This document shows positions 34,599 through 45,249 of a stretch of 64,000 nucleotides of DNA, one piece after another. The first letter of the stretch is position 1. Each line of letters opens with the position of its first letter. Position numbers and translations under genes: made by a program. Under the pieces are notes generated by a model. The model searched no databases. It saw only the letters and a program-made list of their open reading frames with translations, and was not told where the DNA came from. The stretch comes from Alcaligenes endophyticus. Lineage in GTDB: Bacteria; Pseudomonadota; Gammaproteobacteria; Burkholderiales; Burkholderiaceae_B. The stretch covers positions 1 to 64,000 of the forward strand of contig NZ_JAPKND010000002.1 in the NCBI RefSeq assembly GCF_026344035.1, in the 5' to 3' direction.

Positions 34599-35471
34599 GT
34601 GCTATTACTGATTGGTTACCTTATTGTTTTTGTGTCTGTGTTCGGCAGTTTTGTCGGATTAGGCGGACATTTAGGGGCTTTATTTCAGCCTCTGGAGTTC
34701 ACGTTAATTGCTGGTGCAGCGCTAGGTGCTTACTTCGCTTCTAATAGTGGCAAGTCGGTTAAAGCACTGGCAACGGCGATTCCTAAAGCTCTAAAAAGCT
34801 CACCCTATAACAAAGCGCTTTATATGCAACTGATGGGCTTGTTATACGTGCTGCTTAATAAGGCACGGCGCGATGGCATGATGTCTATCGAAAGTGATAT
34901 TGAAGACCCCGCCAATAGCCCCATCTTCGCCGAGCACACCAATGTGCTGAAAGACCCTGTGCTAATGAACTTTATCCGGGATTATCTGCGGCTTATGATT
35001 AGCGGCAACATGAGTTCTTTAGAAATAGAGACACTCATGGATCAGGATATAGAAACCTATCAGCACGAATGTAACGTACCTGCTCGCGCTTTACGAGAGG
35101 TTGCCGATGCCTTACCTGCGTTTGGTATTGTGGCGGCGGTGTTGGGGGTAGTGAAAGCATTGGCCTCAGTTGATCAGCCACCTGCTATTTTGGCAGACTT
35201 AATTTCCAAGGCGATGGTGGGTACTTTCTTGGGTATTTTGTTGGCCTATGGCTTTGTGGCACCTTTGGCAGCGACGGTAGAGCGTCGTAGTGCCGATGCC
35301 ACTAAGGTACTCGAATGCATAAAAGTGACCTTGCTCGCCAATATGAATGGTTACCCGCCTCAGCTCGCTATTGAATTTGGACGGAAAGTGTTGTTCTCGA
35401 CTGAGCGCCCCTCCTTCGAGGAGCTGGAAGGACATGTCCGTCAGGCTCGTGCTTTGGGTAAGCGAGAATAA
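34599..35471 (+). CDS. motA: MotA, flagellar stator proton channel subunit
   Basis: This 290-residue inner-membrane protein has four helices and the large cytoplasmic loop containing the charged NKARRDG segment that contacts the rotor. The proline-bearing LPAFGIVAAVLGVVKAL helix lines the channel. It starts with GTG at 34599, giving the usual MLLLIGY N terminus. With MotB it converts proton flow to torque. Confidence 0.95.
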   Translation: MLLLIGYLIVFVSVFGSFVGLGGHLGALFQPLEFTLIAGAALGAYFASNSGKSVKALATAIPKALKSSPYNKALYMQLMGLLYVLLNKARRDGMMSIESDIEDPANSPIFAEHTNVLKDPVLMNFIRDYLRLMISGNMSSLEIETLMDQDIETYQHECNVPARALREVADALPAFGIVAAVLGVVKALASVDQPPAILADLISKAMVGTFLGILLAYGFVAPLAATVERRSADATKVLECIKVTLLANMNGYPPQLAIEFGRKVLFSTERPSFEELEGHVRQARALGKRE

Positions 35472-35480
35472 GGCTGCTTT

Positions 35481-36419
35481 ATGAGTCGCTATCCAGATAG
35501 GGTCGTTATCCGGCGTAAAAAGAAAGTTGAGGCGCCTCATCACGGAGGAAGCTGGAAAATTGCTTACGCCGACTTCATGACAGCCATGATGGCTTTTTTC
35601 TTGGTGATGTGGATACTGACACTTGTACCCAAACAAGAACTCAAAGAAATTGCCGATTATTTTCGTATGCCTCTCGTTGATGCCGTGACCGGGGGCACAC
35701 GGGCAGAGCATTCACGCAGTGTGATTCCCGGCGGCAACCCTAGTGTAGTACCACAAAAACATCCGGGCCAAAATTTCGGTGATGTCTATGGTGACCGCCA
35801 AGATGCTGAACGTCTGGAAGATTTAAAACATGCTCTAGAAGAGCTGATTGAATCTGATCCAATACTACGCGAATTTCGACCGCAATTGGTATTGGATATG
35901 ACCGAAGATGGTTTGCGTATACAAATTGTTGATCATCAAAAGCGGCCTATGTTCGCCACAGGTAGCGCCATGGTGCAACCTTACATGCGGGTTATTTTAC
36001 GGTCACTAAGTAAACCTGTGAACGATTTGCCCAATCCCATACAAATTAGCGGGCATACCGATTCCTCTCAGTATGCAAGCGGCGAGCGTTTATACAGCAA
36101 CTGGGAGCTCTCAGCCGACAGGGCTAATGCGGCACGGCAAGAAATGGTGGCGGGTGGTCTGAATGAAGAGAAGGTAAAACGAATTTTAGGCCTAGCTGAT
36201 ACGGTCAGTTTAATTAAAGATAATCCTGCAGCAGCCGTAAATCGGCGTATTAGCATTTTAGTGCTCAATCAACGAGCTCAGCGCAGAATTGATGCTGAGG
36301 CCAGTCACGAGGTTGGTGATACAGACTGGCGTGATACAAGTCATGACGGGGCTATAAATGTAAATATACCAGGCTTGCCGCAGTTGCCTGAGCTACCACC
36401 TCTTATACCGGTGCAATAG
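35481..36419 (+). CDS. motB: MotB, flagellar stator anchor subunit
   Basis: This 312-residue subunit has a single N-terminal helix with the proton-carrying aspartate in YADFMTAMMAFFLVMW, a plug-linker, and a periplasmic OmpA-like domain (ISGHTDSSQYASG, SADRANAARQ) that anchors the stator to peptidoglycan. It follows motA by 9 bp and its C-terminal tail is proline-rich. Confidence 0.95.
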   Translation: MSRYPDRVVIRRKKKVEAPHHGGSWKIAYADFMTAMMAFFLVMWILTLVPKQELKEIADYFRMPLVDAVTGGTRAEHSRSVIPGGNPSVVPQKHPGQNFGDVYGDRQDAERLEDLKHALEELIESDPILREFRPQLVLDMTEDGLRIQIVDHQKRPMFATGSAMVQPYMRVILRSLSKPVNDLPNPIQISGHTDSSQYASGERLYSNWELSADRANAARQEMVAGGLNEEKVKRILGLADTVSLIKDNPAAAVNRRISILVLNQRAQRRIDAEASHEVGDTDWRDTSHDGAINVNIPGLPQLPELPPLIPVQ

Positions 36420-36489
36420 TAATCGCTGATGGACTGGGTGCTAGAGCCTCGACTCGTTTGCGAGCTTGTTTATCAATAAGGATATGTGC

Positions 36490-38538
36490 ATGAGCACTGG
36501 CGTAGACCTAAGTCAGTTTTATGAGACTTTTTTCGATGAAGCTGATGAACTATTGGCCGACATGGAAAGCCTGCTTTTAGAGCTTGATCTTGAAGCGCCT
36601 GATAGTGATCAGCTGAACGCGATTTTTCGTGCCGCCCACTCGATCAAAGGAGGGGCCAGCACTTTTGGGTGTTTTGGAAAGCTGGCAGAAACCACGCATC
36701 TATTGGAAAACCTGCTTGACCTGGTGCGCAATGGCGAAATGAGCCTGCGTAAAGACATGATTGATCTCTTCTTGGAAACCAAAGATGTGTTGACGGAGCA
36801 AGTAAGCTCTTATCGCGAGGGTGGAGACCCCGACGAAGATGCCTACCAGCGTATTTGTGAGCAGCTACGTCAGTTGGCGCTCGAGCAAAAAGGCATATTG
36901 AGTACCGCAGACGGTTCCGTTGACCTGGCTGTTGTCCAGCAGCAAACGGCGCAGCAAGCCCCGCTTGTTGCAGAGCCAAACACGCCTACAGGTACGTCTA
37001 CACTTCATATTGCCTTGCGTGCAATCAGTAAAGCTGATCAAAAAGTCTTACTGGAAGAAATGGAACTTATGGGGGATGTGTTAAAAAGCAACCAGAGCGA
37101 CGATAGCTTAGACATTTGGCTTAGCTCCACCGTAAGCTCCGAAGATATTCAAGCGGTATGTTGCTTTGTGGTCAACGCAGATCAGTTAACGGTCCAGCCT
37201 GTGCAGAATTTACCAGCTGGCGCAGCGTTGTTAACCCCGCCCCCTCAAGTGGCGTCAGAAGTGTCACCCGAGTCGATGGCTCCGGCCGTAGTCGCTGAAA
37301 AAGCAAGTGGTGCTCCAGTCAAAGCTAAAGCTAATGACAAGGCTCCCGCAGCGAAAGAGTCGAGCACGATACGAGTGGGTGTAGAAAAGGTTGATCAAAT
37401 TATCAACCTAGTTGGGGAACTGGTGATCACGCAAGCGATGCTGGTGCAAACCGCCTCGACGCTAGACCCTGTAGTACATGACCGTTTACTGAATGGTATT
37501 GAGCAATTCGAACGAAATGCACGTGACCTCCAAGAGGCTGTCATGTCGATTCGCATGATGCCTATGGACTACGTGTTTAGTCGCTTTCCGCGCGTAGTGC
37601 GTGAAAGTGCAGCCCGCTTAGATAAGCAGATCAAGTTGGTGACCAAAGGGCAAGCAACCGAACTAGATAAAAGTCTCATTGAGCGCATTATTGATCCCTT
37701 AACCCACTTAGTGCGCAATAGTATTGATCACGGCATTGAAACGCCAGAGCAGCGCGTTGCAAAAGGAAAAGACCCAGAAGGTGTGCTCACCCTTTCTGCG
37801 CAGCATCAAGGCGGGCATATTATTATCGAGGTCATTGATGACGGGGCAGGTCTAAATCGCGACAAAATTTTGTCTAAAGCCCTCGCGAATGGTTTAGTTG
37901 CTAATGAAAATATTAGCGATGATGAAGTGTGGCAGTTGATTTTTGCCCCAGGCTTTTCCACTGCAGACAAAGTCACCGAGATATCAGGTCGAGGTGTAGG
38001 GATGGATGTGGTGCGGCGAAACATCCAAAGCATGGGTGGGCATGTGCAGTTGTACTCACGCCCTGCGGCAGGGACGACGACGCGTATTGTATTGCCGCTG
38101 ACTTTAGCTATTTTAGATGGCATGTCGGTGCAGGTGGGCCAAGAAGTCTTTATCCTGCCTTTAGCCCATGTTACGGAGTCTATGCAGCCCACCCCCGCGC
38201 AGTTAAAGCGTGTGTCTGAAACCGATAGGGTCATGTTGGTACGGGGGGAGTATCTGCCCCTGATCTCCTTGCGGGAAGTGTTTTCCGTTGAAAACGGTGA
38301 AGTAGACGAGACCAAGGCTATCGCCGTCATTTTGCAAGCGGAGGACATGCGCTTTGCTCTGCTGGTGGACCATTTAATTGGTCAGCATCAAGTGGTGGTG
38401 AAAAACTTAGAAGCGAATTATCGCAAAATTCCAGGTGTTTCTGCCGCCACTATTTTAGGCGATGGCAGTGTGGCGCTTATTGTTGATGTGTTTGCATTAC
38501 AGCGTTTGGCACGTGATCGTGCTGTAGCGTCGAACTGA
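36490..38538 (+). CDS. cheA: CheA, chemotaxis histidine kinase
   Basis: This 682-residue cytoplasmic kinase has an HPt domain with His50 ([13 protein letters not shown]), a P2-like region, a dimerisation domain beginning [18 protein letters not shown], a GHKL ATPase with [17 protein letters not shown] and GRGVGMDVV, and a CheW-like regulatory domain. It phosphorylates CheY and CheB on receptor signals. I start at the ATG at 36490, which has AAGGA upstream; frames from a TTG at 36466 are longer without support. Confidence 0.96.
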   Translation: MSTGVDLSQFYETFFDEADELLADMESLLLELDLEAPDSDQLNAIFRAAHSIKGGASTFGCFGKLAETTHLLENLLDLVRNGEMSLRKDMIDLFLETKDVLTEQVSSYREGGDPDEDAYQRICEQLRQLALEQKGILSTADGSVDLAVVQQQTAQQAPLVAEPNTPTGTSTLHIALRAISKADQKVLLEEMELMGDVLKSNQSDDSLDIWLSSTVSSEDIQAVCCFVVNADQLTVQPVQNLPAGAALLTPPPQVASEVSPESMAPAVVAEKASGAPVKAKANDKAPAAKESSTIRVGVEKVDQIINLVGELVITQAMLVQTASTLDPVVHDRLLNGIEQFERNARDLQEAVMSIRMMPMDYVFSRFPRVVRESAARLDKQIKLVTKGQATELDKSLIERIIDPLTHLVRNSIDHGIETPEQRVAKGKDPEGVLTLSAQHQGGHIIIEVIDDGAGLNRDKILSKALANGLVANENISDDEVWQLIFAPGFSTADKVTEISGRGVGMDVVRRNIQSMGGHVQLYSRPAAGTTTRIVLPLTLAILDGMSVQVGQEVFILPLAHVTESMQPTPAQLKRVSETDRVMLVRGEYLPLISLREVFSVENGEVDETKAIAVILQAEDMRFALLVDHLIGQHQVVVKNLEANYRKIPGVSAATILGDGSVALIVDVFALQRLARDRAVASN

Positions 38539-38554
38539 ATATTCGGAGAACTTC

Positions 38555-39055
38555 ATGTCCTATGATAATTATCAAAATCCAGATCTAGCTGAGGGTTCGG
38601 GTAAAGAGTACCTGGTTTTTACCTTAGCCGAACAAGAATATGGCATCGATATTCTGAAAGTTCAGGAAATTCGCGGCTACGACACCCAAACTGTGACACG
38701 GATTGCAAATGTGCCCAGCTTTATAAAAGGGGTAACAAATCTACGTGGGGTAATCGTACCTATCGTTGATCTGCGTGTACGTTTCAATATGCAAAACGTG
38801 GAATACAACCACCAAACCGTCGTAGTGATCTTGAACTTACACGAACGAGTAGTGGGGATTGTCGTTGATGGTGTCTCTGATGTGTTGGTGCTTCAAAACT
38901 CACAAATTAGCGCCGCACCAAGTTTTGGGGCCGCATTTTCTACAGAGTACTTAACGGGAATTGGTACCTTAGGAGAGCGGATGTTGATCTTGGTCGATAT
39001 AGAAAAGCTCATGACTAGTGAAGAAATGGCCTTGGTTGATGGTGCCATTGCGTAG
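38555..39055 (+). CDS. cheW: CheW, receptor-kinase coupling protein
   Basis: This 166-residue adaptor connects CheA to chemoreceptors. The CheW fold is evident from [35 protein letters not shown] and VSDVLVL segments. It follows cheA by 16 bp and precedes a receptor gene. Confidence 0.96.
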   Translation: MSYDNYQNPDLAEGSGKEYLVFTLAEQEYGIDILKVQEIRGYDTQTVTRIANVPSFIKGVTNLRGVIVPIVDLRVRFNMQNVEYNHQTVVVILNLHERVVGIVVDGVSDVLVLQNSQISAAPSFGAAFSTEYLTGIGTLGERMLILVDIEKLMTSEEMALVDGAIA

Positions 39056-39123
39056 TGTGAAAACAGGTGTAGCCAATAGCCACGCCTGAGCCTCGGGTTT
39101 CTATCAATAACAAGGTGTGTCTT

Positions 39124-40860
39124 ATGTTTGGTGGATTACGTTTGGTGAATCTTAAAGTCAGAACCAGCCTGATTCTTGTATTAGTGTTTTTTCTGTGCAT
39201 GCTTTTGGCAGGGGCGGCTCTAGGCATATTGTCGCTGCGTGCTAATAATTTAGCGTTAGAAAACTTAGTGAGTAATCAACGCATAGCGAATCAACTCACT
39301 AAAGCTGTGGAAAGCTATAAAGATACGCAAATTCAATTGGGCAGGGCAGCAGTCAGTTTTGTGGTTAATAGTGATCAGCAAAACCAAGATGTTATGCAAG
39401 AGTGGGGGGCAACGTTGGCCCGTGAGGAGCTGCTTAGTACAGATACGCAAGAACTCTTAACCTTAGTGCGAGAGTCATTAGCGACAGCCCGCTCAGATTT
39501 TTCGATTTACCAGCGTGAGGCAAACAGCCTAAGTAAACGGCATGAGGCCATAGATAGAGTAGACAGCGCTTATGTCTCATTACTTAATAGCGGTATTGCT
39601 CCCTTAATTGACTATTTAGAGCAGGGGCAAATTTCGGACTTTCGCACCTATTTGACTGGCACGACGAAATTGCTTGAAGACGATATGTACAGCGCCCTAG
39701 GGAGCTTATCGCGCCTGCAGCAAAGTCTCATTGAGCAAGAGTACCAAAAAGAAGCTAAACAGTATCAGCTTGTCATTAGCCTAGTGGGCTTTGCGATGGC
39801 TCTATGTTTACTTATCGCCTTCTTAGTGTATGTGTTTCTTAACCGTATGGTTCTGCGCCCTTTGCGGGTAGCGGGTGAACATTTTGATCGTATTGCCAGC
39901 GGAGACCTGACCAAACGTATTGATGTGTTTTCCAGCAATGAAATTGGTGTGTTGTACGAAGCAGTGCGGCGTATGCAATTGAGTTTGCAACGTATGGTGC
40001 AAACAGTACGTGAGGGCGTAGAGGAGATTAGTCTTGGCTCCCAAGAGATTTTTGCCGGAAACACCGATTTAAGCAGTCGCACTGAAGATCAAGCCGCCTC
40101 TTTGCAAGAAACGGCAGCGAGCATGGAAGAGTTGTCTAGCACAGTGCGACAAAATACCGACAATGCGCACGAGGCTGATCGAGTCGCCAAAGGCGCGGCA
40201 GCGGTGGCGCAGCGTGGTGGTGAAGCCGTTACCAAGGTGATAGATACCATGGAAGAACTCTCCGCTAGCTCTGGGCAAATCTCGCAGATTGTGAGTGTGA
40301 TTGACGGCATCGCTTTTCAGACCAATATTCTGGCTTTAAATGCGGCCGTAGAGGCCGCCCGCGCAGGTGAGCAAGGCAAAGGGTTTGCTGTGGTGGCAGG
40401 AGAGGTACGGTCTTTGGCACAGCGCAGCGCCCAGGCAGCGCGGGAAATAAAAGGGCTCATCGAAGAGTCTCTTTCTAAAGTTCAGGCAGGGACGCGTCAG
40501 GTCGACGAGGCAGGTGAAATTATGCAAGATGTCGTGTCTGCCGTTCAGGGCGTAACGACCATCATGGCCGAAATCTCTAGTGCCTCCAGTGAGCAGTCAG
40601 AAGGTATTGATCAAGTTAACCGCGCAGTCATACAAATGGATGGAGGGGTGCAACAAAATGCTGCATTAGTACAGCAGGCGGCTGCGGCGGCGGGCTCCTT
40701 ACAAGAGCAGGCCAGTCGGCTAGCCTCAGCGGTAGCGGTTTTTCGTATCAATGGTAACGAAGTCATAGATGTACCGTTCGATGATGAGCAATTGGATCAT
40801 GGTTCAGGTTCACACACTGTGCCCTTGACGTCTTATAGCGGAGCTTTAGCCAGCTCTTGA
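39124..40860 (+). CDS. Methyl-accepting chemotaxis protein, 4-helix-bundle type
   Basis: This 578-residue receptor has a membrane helix at about 12-35, a periplasmic helical sensor of about 150 residues, a second helix (about 215-240), a HAMP domain and a signalling hairpin with the invariant tip [20 protein letters not shown]. It resembles Tar/Tsr-type receptors in layout. The C terminus ends GALASS with no CheR-binding pentapeptide, so methylation may depend on other receptors. The start at ATG 39124 has AAGG upstream; a GTG three codons before is less likely. Confidence 0.92.
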   Translation: MFGGLRLVNLKVRTSLILVLVFFLCMLLAGAALGILSLRANNLALENLVSNQRIANQLTKAVESYKDTQIQLGRAAVSFVVNSDQQNQDVMQEWGATLAREELLSTDTQELLTLVRESLATARSDFSIYQREANSLSKRHEAIDRVDSAYVSLLNSGIAPLIDYLEQGQISDFRTYLTGTTKLLEDDMYSALGSLSRLQQSLIEQEYQKEAKQYQLVISLVGFAMALCLLIAFLVYVFLNRMVLRPLRVAGEHFDRIASGDLTKRIDVFSSNEIGVLYEAVRRMQLSLQRMVQTVREGVEEISLGSQEIFAGNTDLSSRTEDQAASLQETAASMEELSSTVRQNTDNAHEADRVAKGAAAVAQRGGEAVTKVIDTMEELSASSGQISQIVSVIDGIAFQTNILALNAAVEAARAGEQGKGFAVVAGEVRSLAQRSAQAAREIKGLIEESLSKVQAGTRQVDEAGEIMQDVVSAVQGVTTIMAEISSASSEQSEGIDQVNRAVIQMDGGVQQNAALVQQAAAAAGSLQEQASRLASAVAVFRINGNEVIDVPFDDEQLDHGSGSHTVPLTSYSGALASS

Positions 40861-40863
40861 TTT

Positions 40864-41706
40864 ATGAATAATTCTGTAAGTTCTTATGCTTACGCTTTGC
40901 CGGTACTGCCTCTAGCGTCTAAGGCTGATTCTGATCGAGCGGCACGCCTACTAAAACAAAATACGGGTATTGTTTTAGGCGCTCACAAAGAGGACATGAT
41001 GGCGCGCACTTTGGGAACGCGTACCTTAGCCTGTGGTTTAGATCGAGTTGATCATTACTTGGATTATTTGGAAAACTCAGGTGAAGAGCCTGAGTGGACC
41101 AATTTTGTTAATGCTTTCACGATTAACCATACTGCTTTTTTTCGCGAGCAACATCATTTTGATATTTTGGCCGATTTCATTAGTGCTAGGCCTAAGCCTA
41201 TAGATATTTGGTGTAGTGCGGCGTCCACTGGTGAGGAGGCCTACTCTATAGCAATGACAGTACGTGAGTCGTGCGTTGCGCCCGATAGTAACGTTAGTAT
41301 TCTGGCTACAGATATCGATACTGAGGCTATTCAGAAGGCCAAACTGGGCATTTATACGCACGAGCGTATTGAGCCCGTTGAGCAGGCATTTAAGCAAAAA
41401 TATTTTCTGCGAGGCAAGGGTAAACAAGAGGGCTTTGTGCGAGTAAAACCCGTGTTGCGTAATATGTTGCAGTTTGGAGTAGTGAACTTAAATGGATCGA
41501 ACTGGCCTAGCAACAATAGTTTTGACGTGATTTTTTGCCGAAATACCATGATTTATTTCGATAAAAATGCTCAGGTTCGTCTGTTAGAGCGTTTTGCTGC
41601 CGCCATGAAACCTGGCGGTCTATTGTTCGTAGGGCACTCTGAAAATTTCTCCCATTTAACTAAGGCATTCCGCCTGCGCGGGCAGACGGTTTACGTGCGT
41701 AACTGA
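40864..41706 (+). CDS. cheR: CheR, chemoreceptor methyltransferase
   Basis: This 280-residue SAM-dependent enzyme methylates receptor glutamates. An N-terminal helical domain precedes the catalytic domain with the SAM-binding IWCSAASTGEEAYSIAM and LATDIDTEAI, and the IFCRNTMIYFD motif. It begins 3 bases after the receptor gene stop. Confidence 0.95.
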   Translation: MNNSVSSYAYALPVLPLASKADSDRAARLLKQNTGIVLGAHKEDMMARTLGTRTLACGLDRVDHYLDYLENSGEEPEWTNFVNAFTINHTAFFREQHHFDILADFISARPKPIDIWCSAASTGEEAYSIAMTVRESCVAPDSNVSILATDIDTEAIQKAKLGIYTHERIEPVEQAFKQKYFLRGKGKQEGFVRVKPVLRNMLQFGVVNLNGSNWPSNNSFDVIFCRNTMIYFDKNAQVRLLERFAAAMKPGGLLFVGHSENFSHLTKAFRLRGQTVYVRN

Positions 41707-41734
41707 AGCAGCGATATTTTAAAAGGTTGTTTTT

Positions 41735-42799
41735 GTGGCGATGAAGAAGATTGGTGTGTTATGCGTTGATGATTCTGCTTTAGTGCGCAGTCTAATGCTG
41801 GAAATTATTAATAATCAGCCTGATATGGAAGTGCTAGCGGTTGCTCCCGATCCATTGGTTGCTAGGGAGCTAATAAAACAGCACAATCCTGATGTCTTGA
41901 CTCTGGATGTGGAAATGCCTCGCATGGATGGCCTTGATTTCTTAGAGCGTCTGATGCGTTTGCGGCCTATGCCCGTGGTCATGGTGTCCTCCTTAACAGA
42001 GCGCAATTCTGAAGTGACGCTCAAAGCCTTGGAATTAGGGGCGGTGGATTTTGTCACCAAGCCCAGGCTAGGATTACGGGATGGCTTGCTAGAGTATTCG
42101 GAGCTGATAGCGGATAAAATTCGTGCCGCGGCCATGTCAAAGCCTAAGCGTATTGAACGCCATGCTGCCCCTGTTGCTCGTGCGAAAAGCTTGTCTGGTC
42201 ATTTTTCCACTACTGAAAAGCTGATTATGATTGGAGCCTCCACAGGGGGCACCGAGGCGATACGCCAAGTGTTAGAGCCTATGCCTGCGAATTGTCCAGC
42301 CATCATGATTACGCAACATATGCCAGCAGGTTTCACACGCTCTTTCGTCAATCGATTAGATGGCTTATGCGCCATGCAGGTGCATGAGGCTGAGGACGGA
42401 CAACGTGTGCTACCAGGCCACGTTTACTTGGCTCCTGGTGGTGTGGCACATATGAAACTAGCTCGTTCGGGTGCGAATTACGTAGTTAAATTAGTCGATT
42501 CCGAACCGGTGAATCGCCATCGACCTTCCGTAGACGTATTGTTTAAATCCGCAGCAGAAGTGGCCGGGCGTAACGCGGTAGGGGTAATCTTGACAGGCAT
42601 GGGCAAAGACGGTGCGCAAGGTTTGTTAGCCATGAAAAATGCAGGTGCAGCCACCTTTGCGCAAGACGAAGCAAGTAGTGTCGTATTTGGTATGCCCAGA
42701 GAAGCCTTGCTAGTGGGGGCTACCGATATTGCTTTGCCGTTAACGCAAATTAGCGAACGTTTATTAGCGAGTGTTGGGGGCTATGGACACCGCGTGTAA
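41735..42799 (+). CDS. cheB: CheB, receptor methylesterase/deamidase
   Basis: This 354-residue enzyme has a receiver domain with the acidic pair at 12-13 and phosphoacceptor Asp58 ([12 protein letters not shown]), then a methylesterase domain with catalytic Ser in GASTGG (about residue 170), His in ITQHMPAGF and Asp in [12 protein letters not shown] at 41735 is favoured by spacing to AAAAGG; the ATG two codons later is possible. There is no cheD gene between cheR and cheB, so receptor deamidation probably falls to CheB. Confidence 0.95.
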   Translation: MAMKKIGVLCVDDSALVRSLMLEIINNQPDMEVLAVAPDPLVARELIKQHNPDVLTLDVEMPRMDGLDFLERLMRLRPMPVVMVSSLTERNSEVTLKALELGAVDFVTKPRLGLRDGLLEYSELIADKIRAAAMSKPKRIERHAAPVARAKSLSGHFSTTEKLIMIGASTGGTEAIRQVLEPMPANCPAIMITQHMPAGFTRSFVNRLDGLCAMQVHEAEDGQRVLPGHVYLAPGGVAHMKLARSGANYVVKLVDSEPVNRHRPSVDVLFKSAAEVAGRNAVGVILTGMGKDGAQGLLAMKNAGAATFAQDEASSVVFGMPREALLVGATDIALPLTQISERLLASVGGYGHRV

Positions 42800-42840
42800 G
42801 GCTAGACAGGCTTAGCTATTAATTCTATGGAGCGTAATAA

Positions 42841-43230
42841 ATGGTACAAAAAAATATAAAAATTCTGGTAGTGGACGATTTCCCCACCATGCGTCGCATT
42901 ATCAAGAATTTGCTCAAAGACTTGGGCTACGAGAATGTAGACGAAGCAGAAGACGGGCAAATAGGGCTTGAGAAGTTGCGTAACGGCAACTTTGATTTCG
43001 TGGTGTCTGACTGGAATATGCCAAATCTCGATGGCCTCGAGATGCTAAAGCAAATTCGTGCTGATGCGGCTTTGAGTAAATTGCCCGTGCTGATGGTGAC
43101 AGCGGAAGCTAAAAAGGAAAATATCATTGCCGCTGCCCAGGCAGGGGCGAGTGGTTATGTGGTGAAGCCTTTCACCGCCGCCACGCTAGAGGAAAAGCTA
43201 AATAAAATATTTGAGAAGATGGGCAATTAA
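42841..43230 (+). CDS. cheY: CheY, motor-switch response regulator
   Basis: This 129-residue single-domain receiver has Asp12/Asp13, phosphoacceptor Asp57 (VVSDWNMP), Thr87 region (LMVTAEA) and Lys109 region (YVVKPF). CheY-P binds FliM to change rotation. It is followed 12 bp later by cheZ. Confidence 0.96.
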   Translation: MVQKNIKILVVDDFPTMRRIIKNLLKDLGYENVDEAEDGQIGLEKLRNGNFDFVVSDWNMPNLDGLEMLKQIRADAALSKLPVLMVTAEAKKENIIAAAQAGASGYVVKPFTAATLEEKLNKIFEKMGN

Positions 43231-43242
43231 AGGAGAGTAGAC

Positions 43243-43875
43243 ATGACGGATGATAAGGCTGTGGAGCCGCAATCTACTTCCCCTGATCTGGTTTACCGTA
43301 TCGCTAATTTAACGCGCCTGCTGCGTGATAGCATGCGGGAACTGGGACTAGATCAAGCCATTAAAGATGCAGCTCATGCTATACCCGACGCACGCGACCG
43401 CTTGCATTATGTGGCCTGCATGACTGAGCAGGCGGCCAATCGAGTACTCAACGCAGCAGAGCAAACGCAACCCTTACAGGACGGCTTGCAAGAGCAAGCC
43501 AAGTATTTAGATCAGCAATGGCAAGCATGGTTTGATGAGCCCAAAGACATTAACGAGGCTCGTGACTTAGTGCAGCAAACACGCAGTTATCTGCAAGAGG
43601 TACCGGTGGTTACCCAACAAACTCAGGAAAATTTGTTGGAAATTATCATGGCGCAAGATTTCCAAGACCTAACCGGACAAGTCATTACTGGCATGTTAGG
43701 GGTCGTCAGAACCATAGAGACCGAACTCTTACAAGTATTGATGGAAAGTGTGCCCGCTGAACGTCGCGAAGAAGCTAATAGTTTATTAAATGGTCCGGTT
43801 GTATCCAGTAAAGCGGTAGAAGTGGTGACCAGTCAGGATCAAGTCGATGACTTATTGGCCAATCTAGGGTTTTAA
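43243..43875 (+). CDS. cheZ: CheZ, CheY-P phosphatase
   Basis: This 210-residue helical protein removes phosphate from CheY. The catalytic segment AQDFQDLTGQVI carries the conserved glutamine, and the C-terminal tail (SQDQVDDLLANLGF) is the CheY-binding helix. It closes the che operon; a hairpin lies about 45 bp downstream. Confidence 0.95.
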   Translation: MTDDKAVEPQSTSPDLVYRIANLTRLLRDSMRELGLDQAIKDAAHAIPDARDRLHYVACMTEQAANRVLNAAEQTQPLQDGLQEQAKYLDQQWQAWFDEPKDINEARDLVQQTRSYLQEVPVVTQQTQENLLEIIMAQDFQDLTGQVITGMLGVVRTIETELLQVLMESVPAERREEANSLLNGPVVSSKAVEVVTSQDQVDDLLANLGF

Positions 43876-43917
43876 AGTTTGCCACCAGGGGCATGCGCAT
43901 CTGTTCCCCGTGTAGTT

Positions 43918-43942
43918 AGGGCTGTTTGCCTTTAGCAGCCCT
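43918..43942 (+). other. Hairpin between cheZ and flhB
   Basis: AGGGCTG pairs perfectly with CAGCCCT over an 11-nt loop in the 210-bp cheZ-flhB gap. No T-tract follows, so it could be an RNA stability element or a weak terminator. Nothing else is recognisable in the gap. Confidence 0.35.
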
Positions 43943-44085
43943 TGAATAGCCCTGCTTTCATCCCTTTACTCACGGGATAGCTAGGGTTGCTTGTTCAGTA
44001 GAATAACTGGCATGACAAGCTGCGTCTGTAGGGTTTATTCGGCCTAGGCGTTGCGGCCTGTAACTTCGATTCCTGCTCAAGCGCA

Positions 44086-45249
44086 ATGGCTGAAGATAGC
44101 GATTTAGAAAAAACAGAACCGGCCTCTCCTCGACGCATTGAGAAAGCGCGTGAAGAGGGGCAGATCGCTCGTTCCAGAGAGCTTAATACCTTTCTGTTAC
44201 TGGCTGTTGGAGTGGCCATACTCTGGTTGGGGGGCGGCTATTTCTATCATAATTTGCGTCTGCTGATGCGCAATAGCATGTGGTTTGATCCTAGGGTGGG
44301 CACTGATACTGACGCAATGGTAATTGTCGCGGTAGAGGGAGCTTTTCACGCCTTATTAAGCATGAGTCCTTTATTTGCAGCCTTAGTGGTGGTGGCCGTA
44401 TTGGCCTCTGTCGCCTTAGGTGGCATGATGTTTTCATTGAAGTCCCTAGAGCCCAAATTTGAGCGCTTGAGTCCTCTCAAAGGTATAACGCGCATGTTCT
44501 CGGCGCAAACCGTGATCGAGCTGGTCAAAACTTTGGCCAAGGCGGGCCTGATAGGCAGTGTCTCGGTGTATGTGATTTGGGCTCAACGAGAACAAATGAC
44601 CAGCTTGATGTTTGTCGAGCCGCGTGAGGCCTTAGCTGTTGGTATAGGGTTGGTAGCTCGGTGTTGCGCACTGATTGTGGCGAGCTTACTTATTATTGTG
44701 TTAATCGACGTGCCCTGGCAGTTGTGGTCCTATTACAAAAAGCTGCGCATGTCGCGGCAAGATGTAAAAGAAGAACATAAAGAAAGCGAAGGGGATCCAC
44801 ACGTTAAAGGACGTATTCGGCAACAGCAGCGAGCCATGGCGCGTTCGCGCATGATGGCGCAAGTGCCAACGGCGGACGTGGTGATTACAAACCCTACTCA
44901 CTACGCCGTAGCCTTGAAGTATGAACAACAAAGCGGTGGGGCCCCTAAAGTTGTCGCTAAAGGTTCGGGCTTTATCGCTTTACGTATACGTGAATTAGCC
45001 GCTGAGCATCGCATTCCACAACTTGAGGCCGCACCACTTGCTAGAGCACTCTACTTTAACGTGGAGCTCAAGCAGGAAATTCCGGATCAGTTGTATTCAG
45101 CCGTGGCAGAAGTTCTTGCCTGGGTGTATCAGCTCAACAATTGGCAGCGTCAGGGTGGCGCTAGGCCTGCGCAACCCGATCATTTAACTGTGCCGCCTGG
45201 AATGGATCAGCGCGTCACGGCTAACCGTACTACTAGTAACCATGAATAA
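44086..45249 (+). CDS. flhB: FlhB, flagellar export gate and specificity switch
   Basis: This 387-residue inner-membrane protein of the flagellar type III export apparatus has four helices in the first 210 residues and a cytoplasmic domain with the autocleavage site NPTH (VITNPTHYAVALKY). Cleavage switches export from rod/hook to filament substrates. The N terminus AEDSDLEKTEPASPRRIEKAR is a family hallmark. It overlaps flhA by 8 bases. Confidence 0.97.
   Translation: MAEDSDLEKTEPASPRRIEKAREEGQIARSRELNTFLLLAVGVAILWLGGGYFYHNLRLLMRNSMWFDPRVGTDTDAMVIVAVEGAFHALLSMSPLFAALVVVAVLASVALGGMMFSLKSLEPKFERLSPLKGITRMFSAQTVIELVKTLAKAGLIGSVSVYVIWAQREQMTSLMFVEPREALAVGIGLVARCCALIVASLLIIVLIDVPWQLWSYYKKLRMSRQDVKEEHKESEGDPHVKGRIRQQQRAMARSRMMAQVPTADVVITNPTHYAVALKYEQQSGGAPKVVAKGSGFIALRIRELAAEHRIPQLEAAPLARALYFNVELKQEIPDQLYSAVAEVLAWVYQLNNWQRQGGARPAQPDHLTVPPGMDQRVTANRTTSNHE

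Noticed and set aside
41707-41734. Missing cheD between cheR and cheB as a special loss
   Set aside because: Many flagellated bacteria, including E. coli, lack cheD, so its absence is ordinary.
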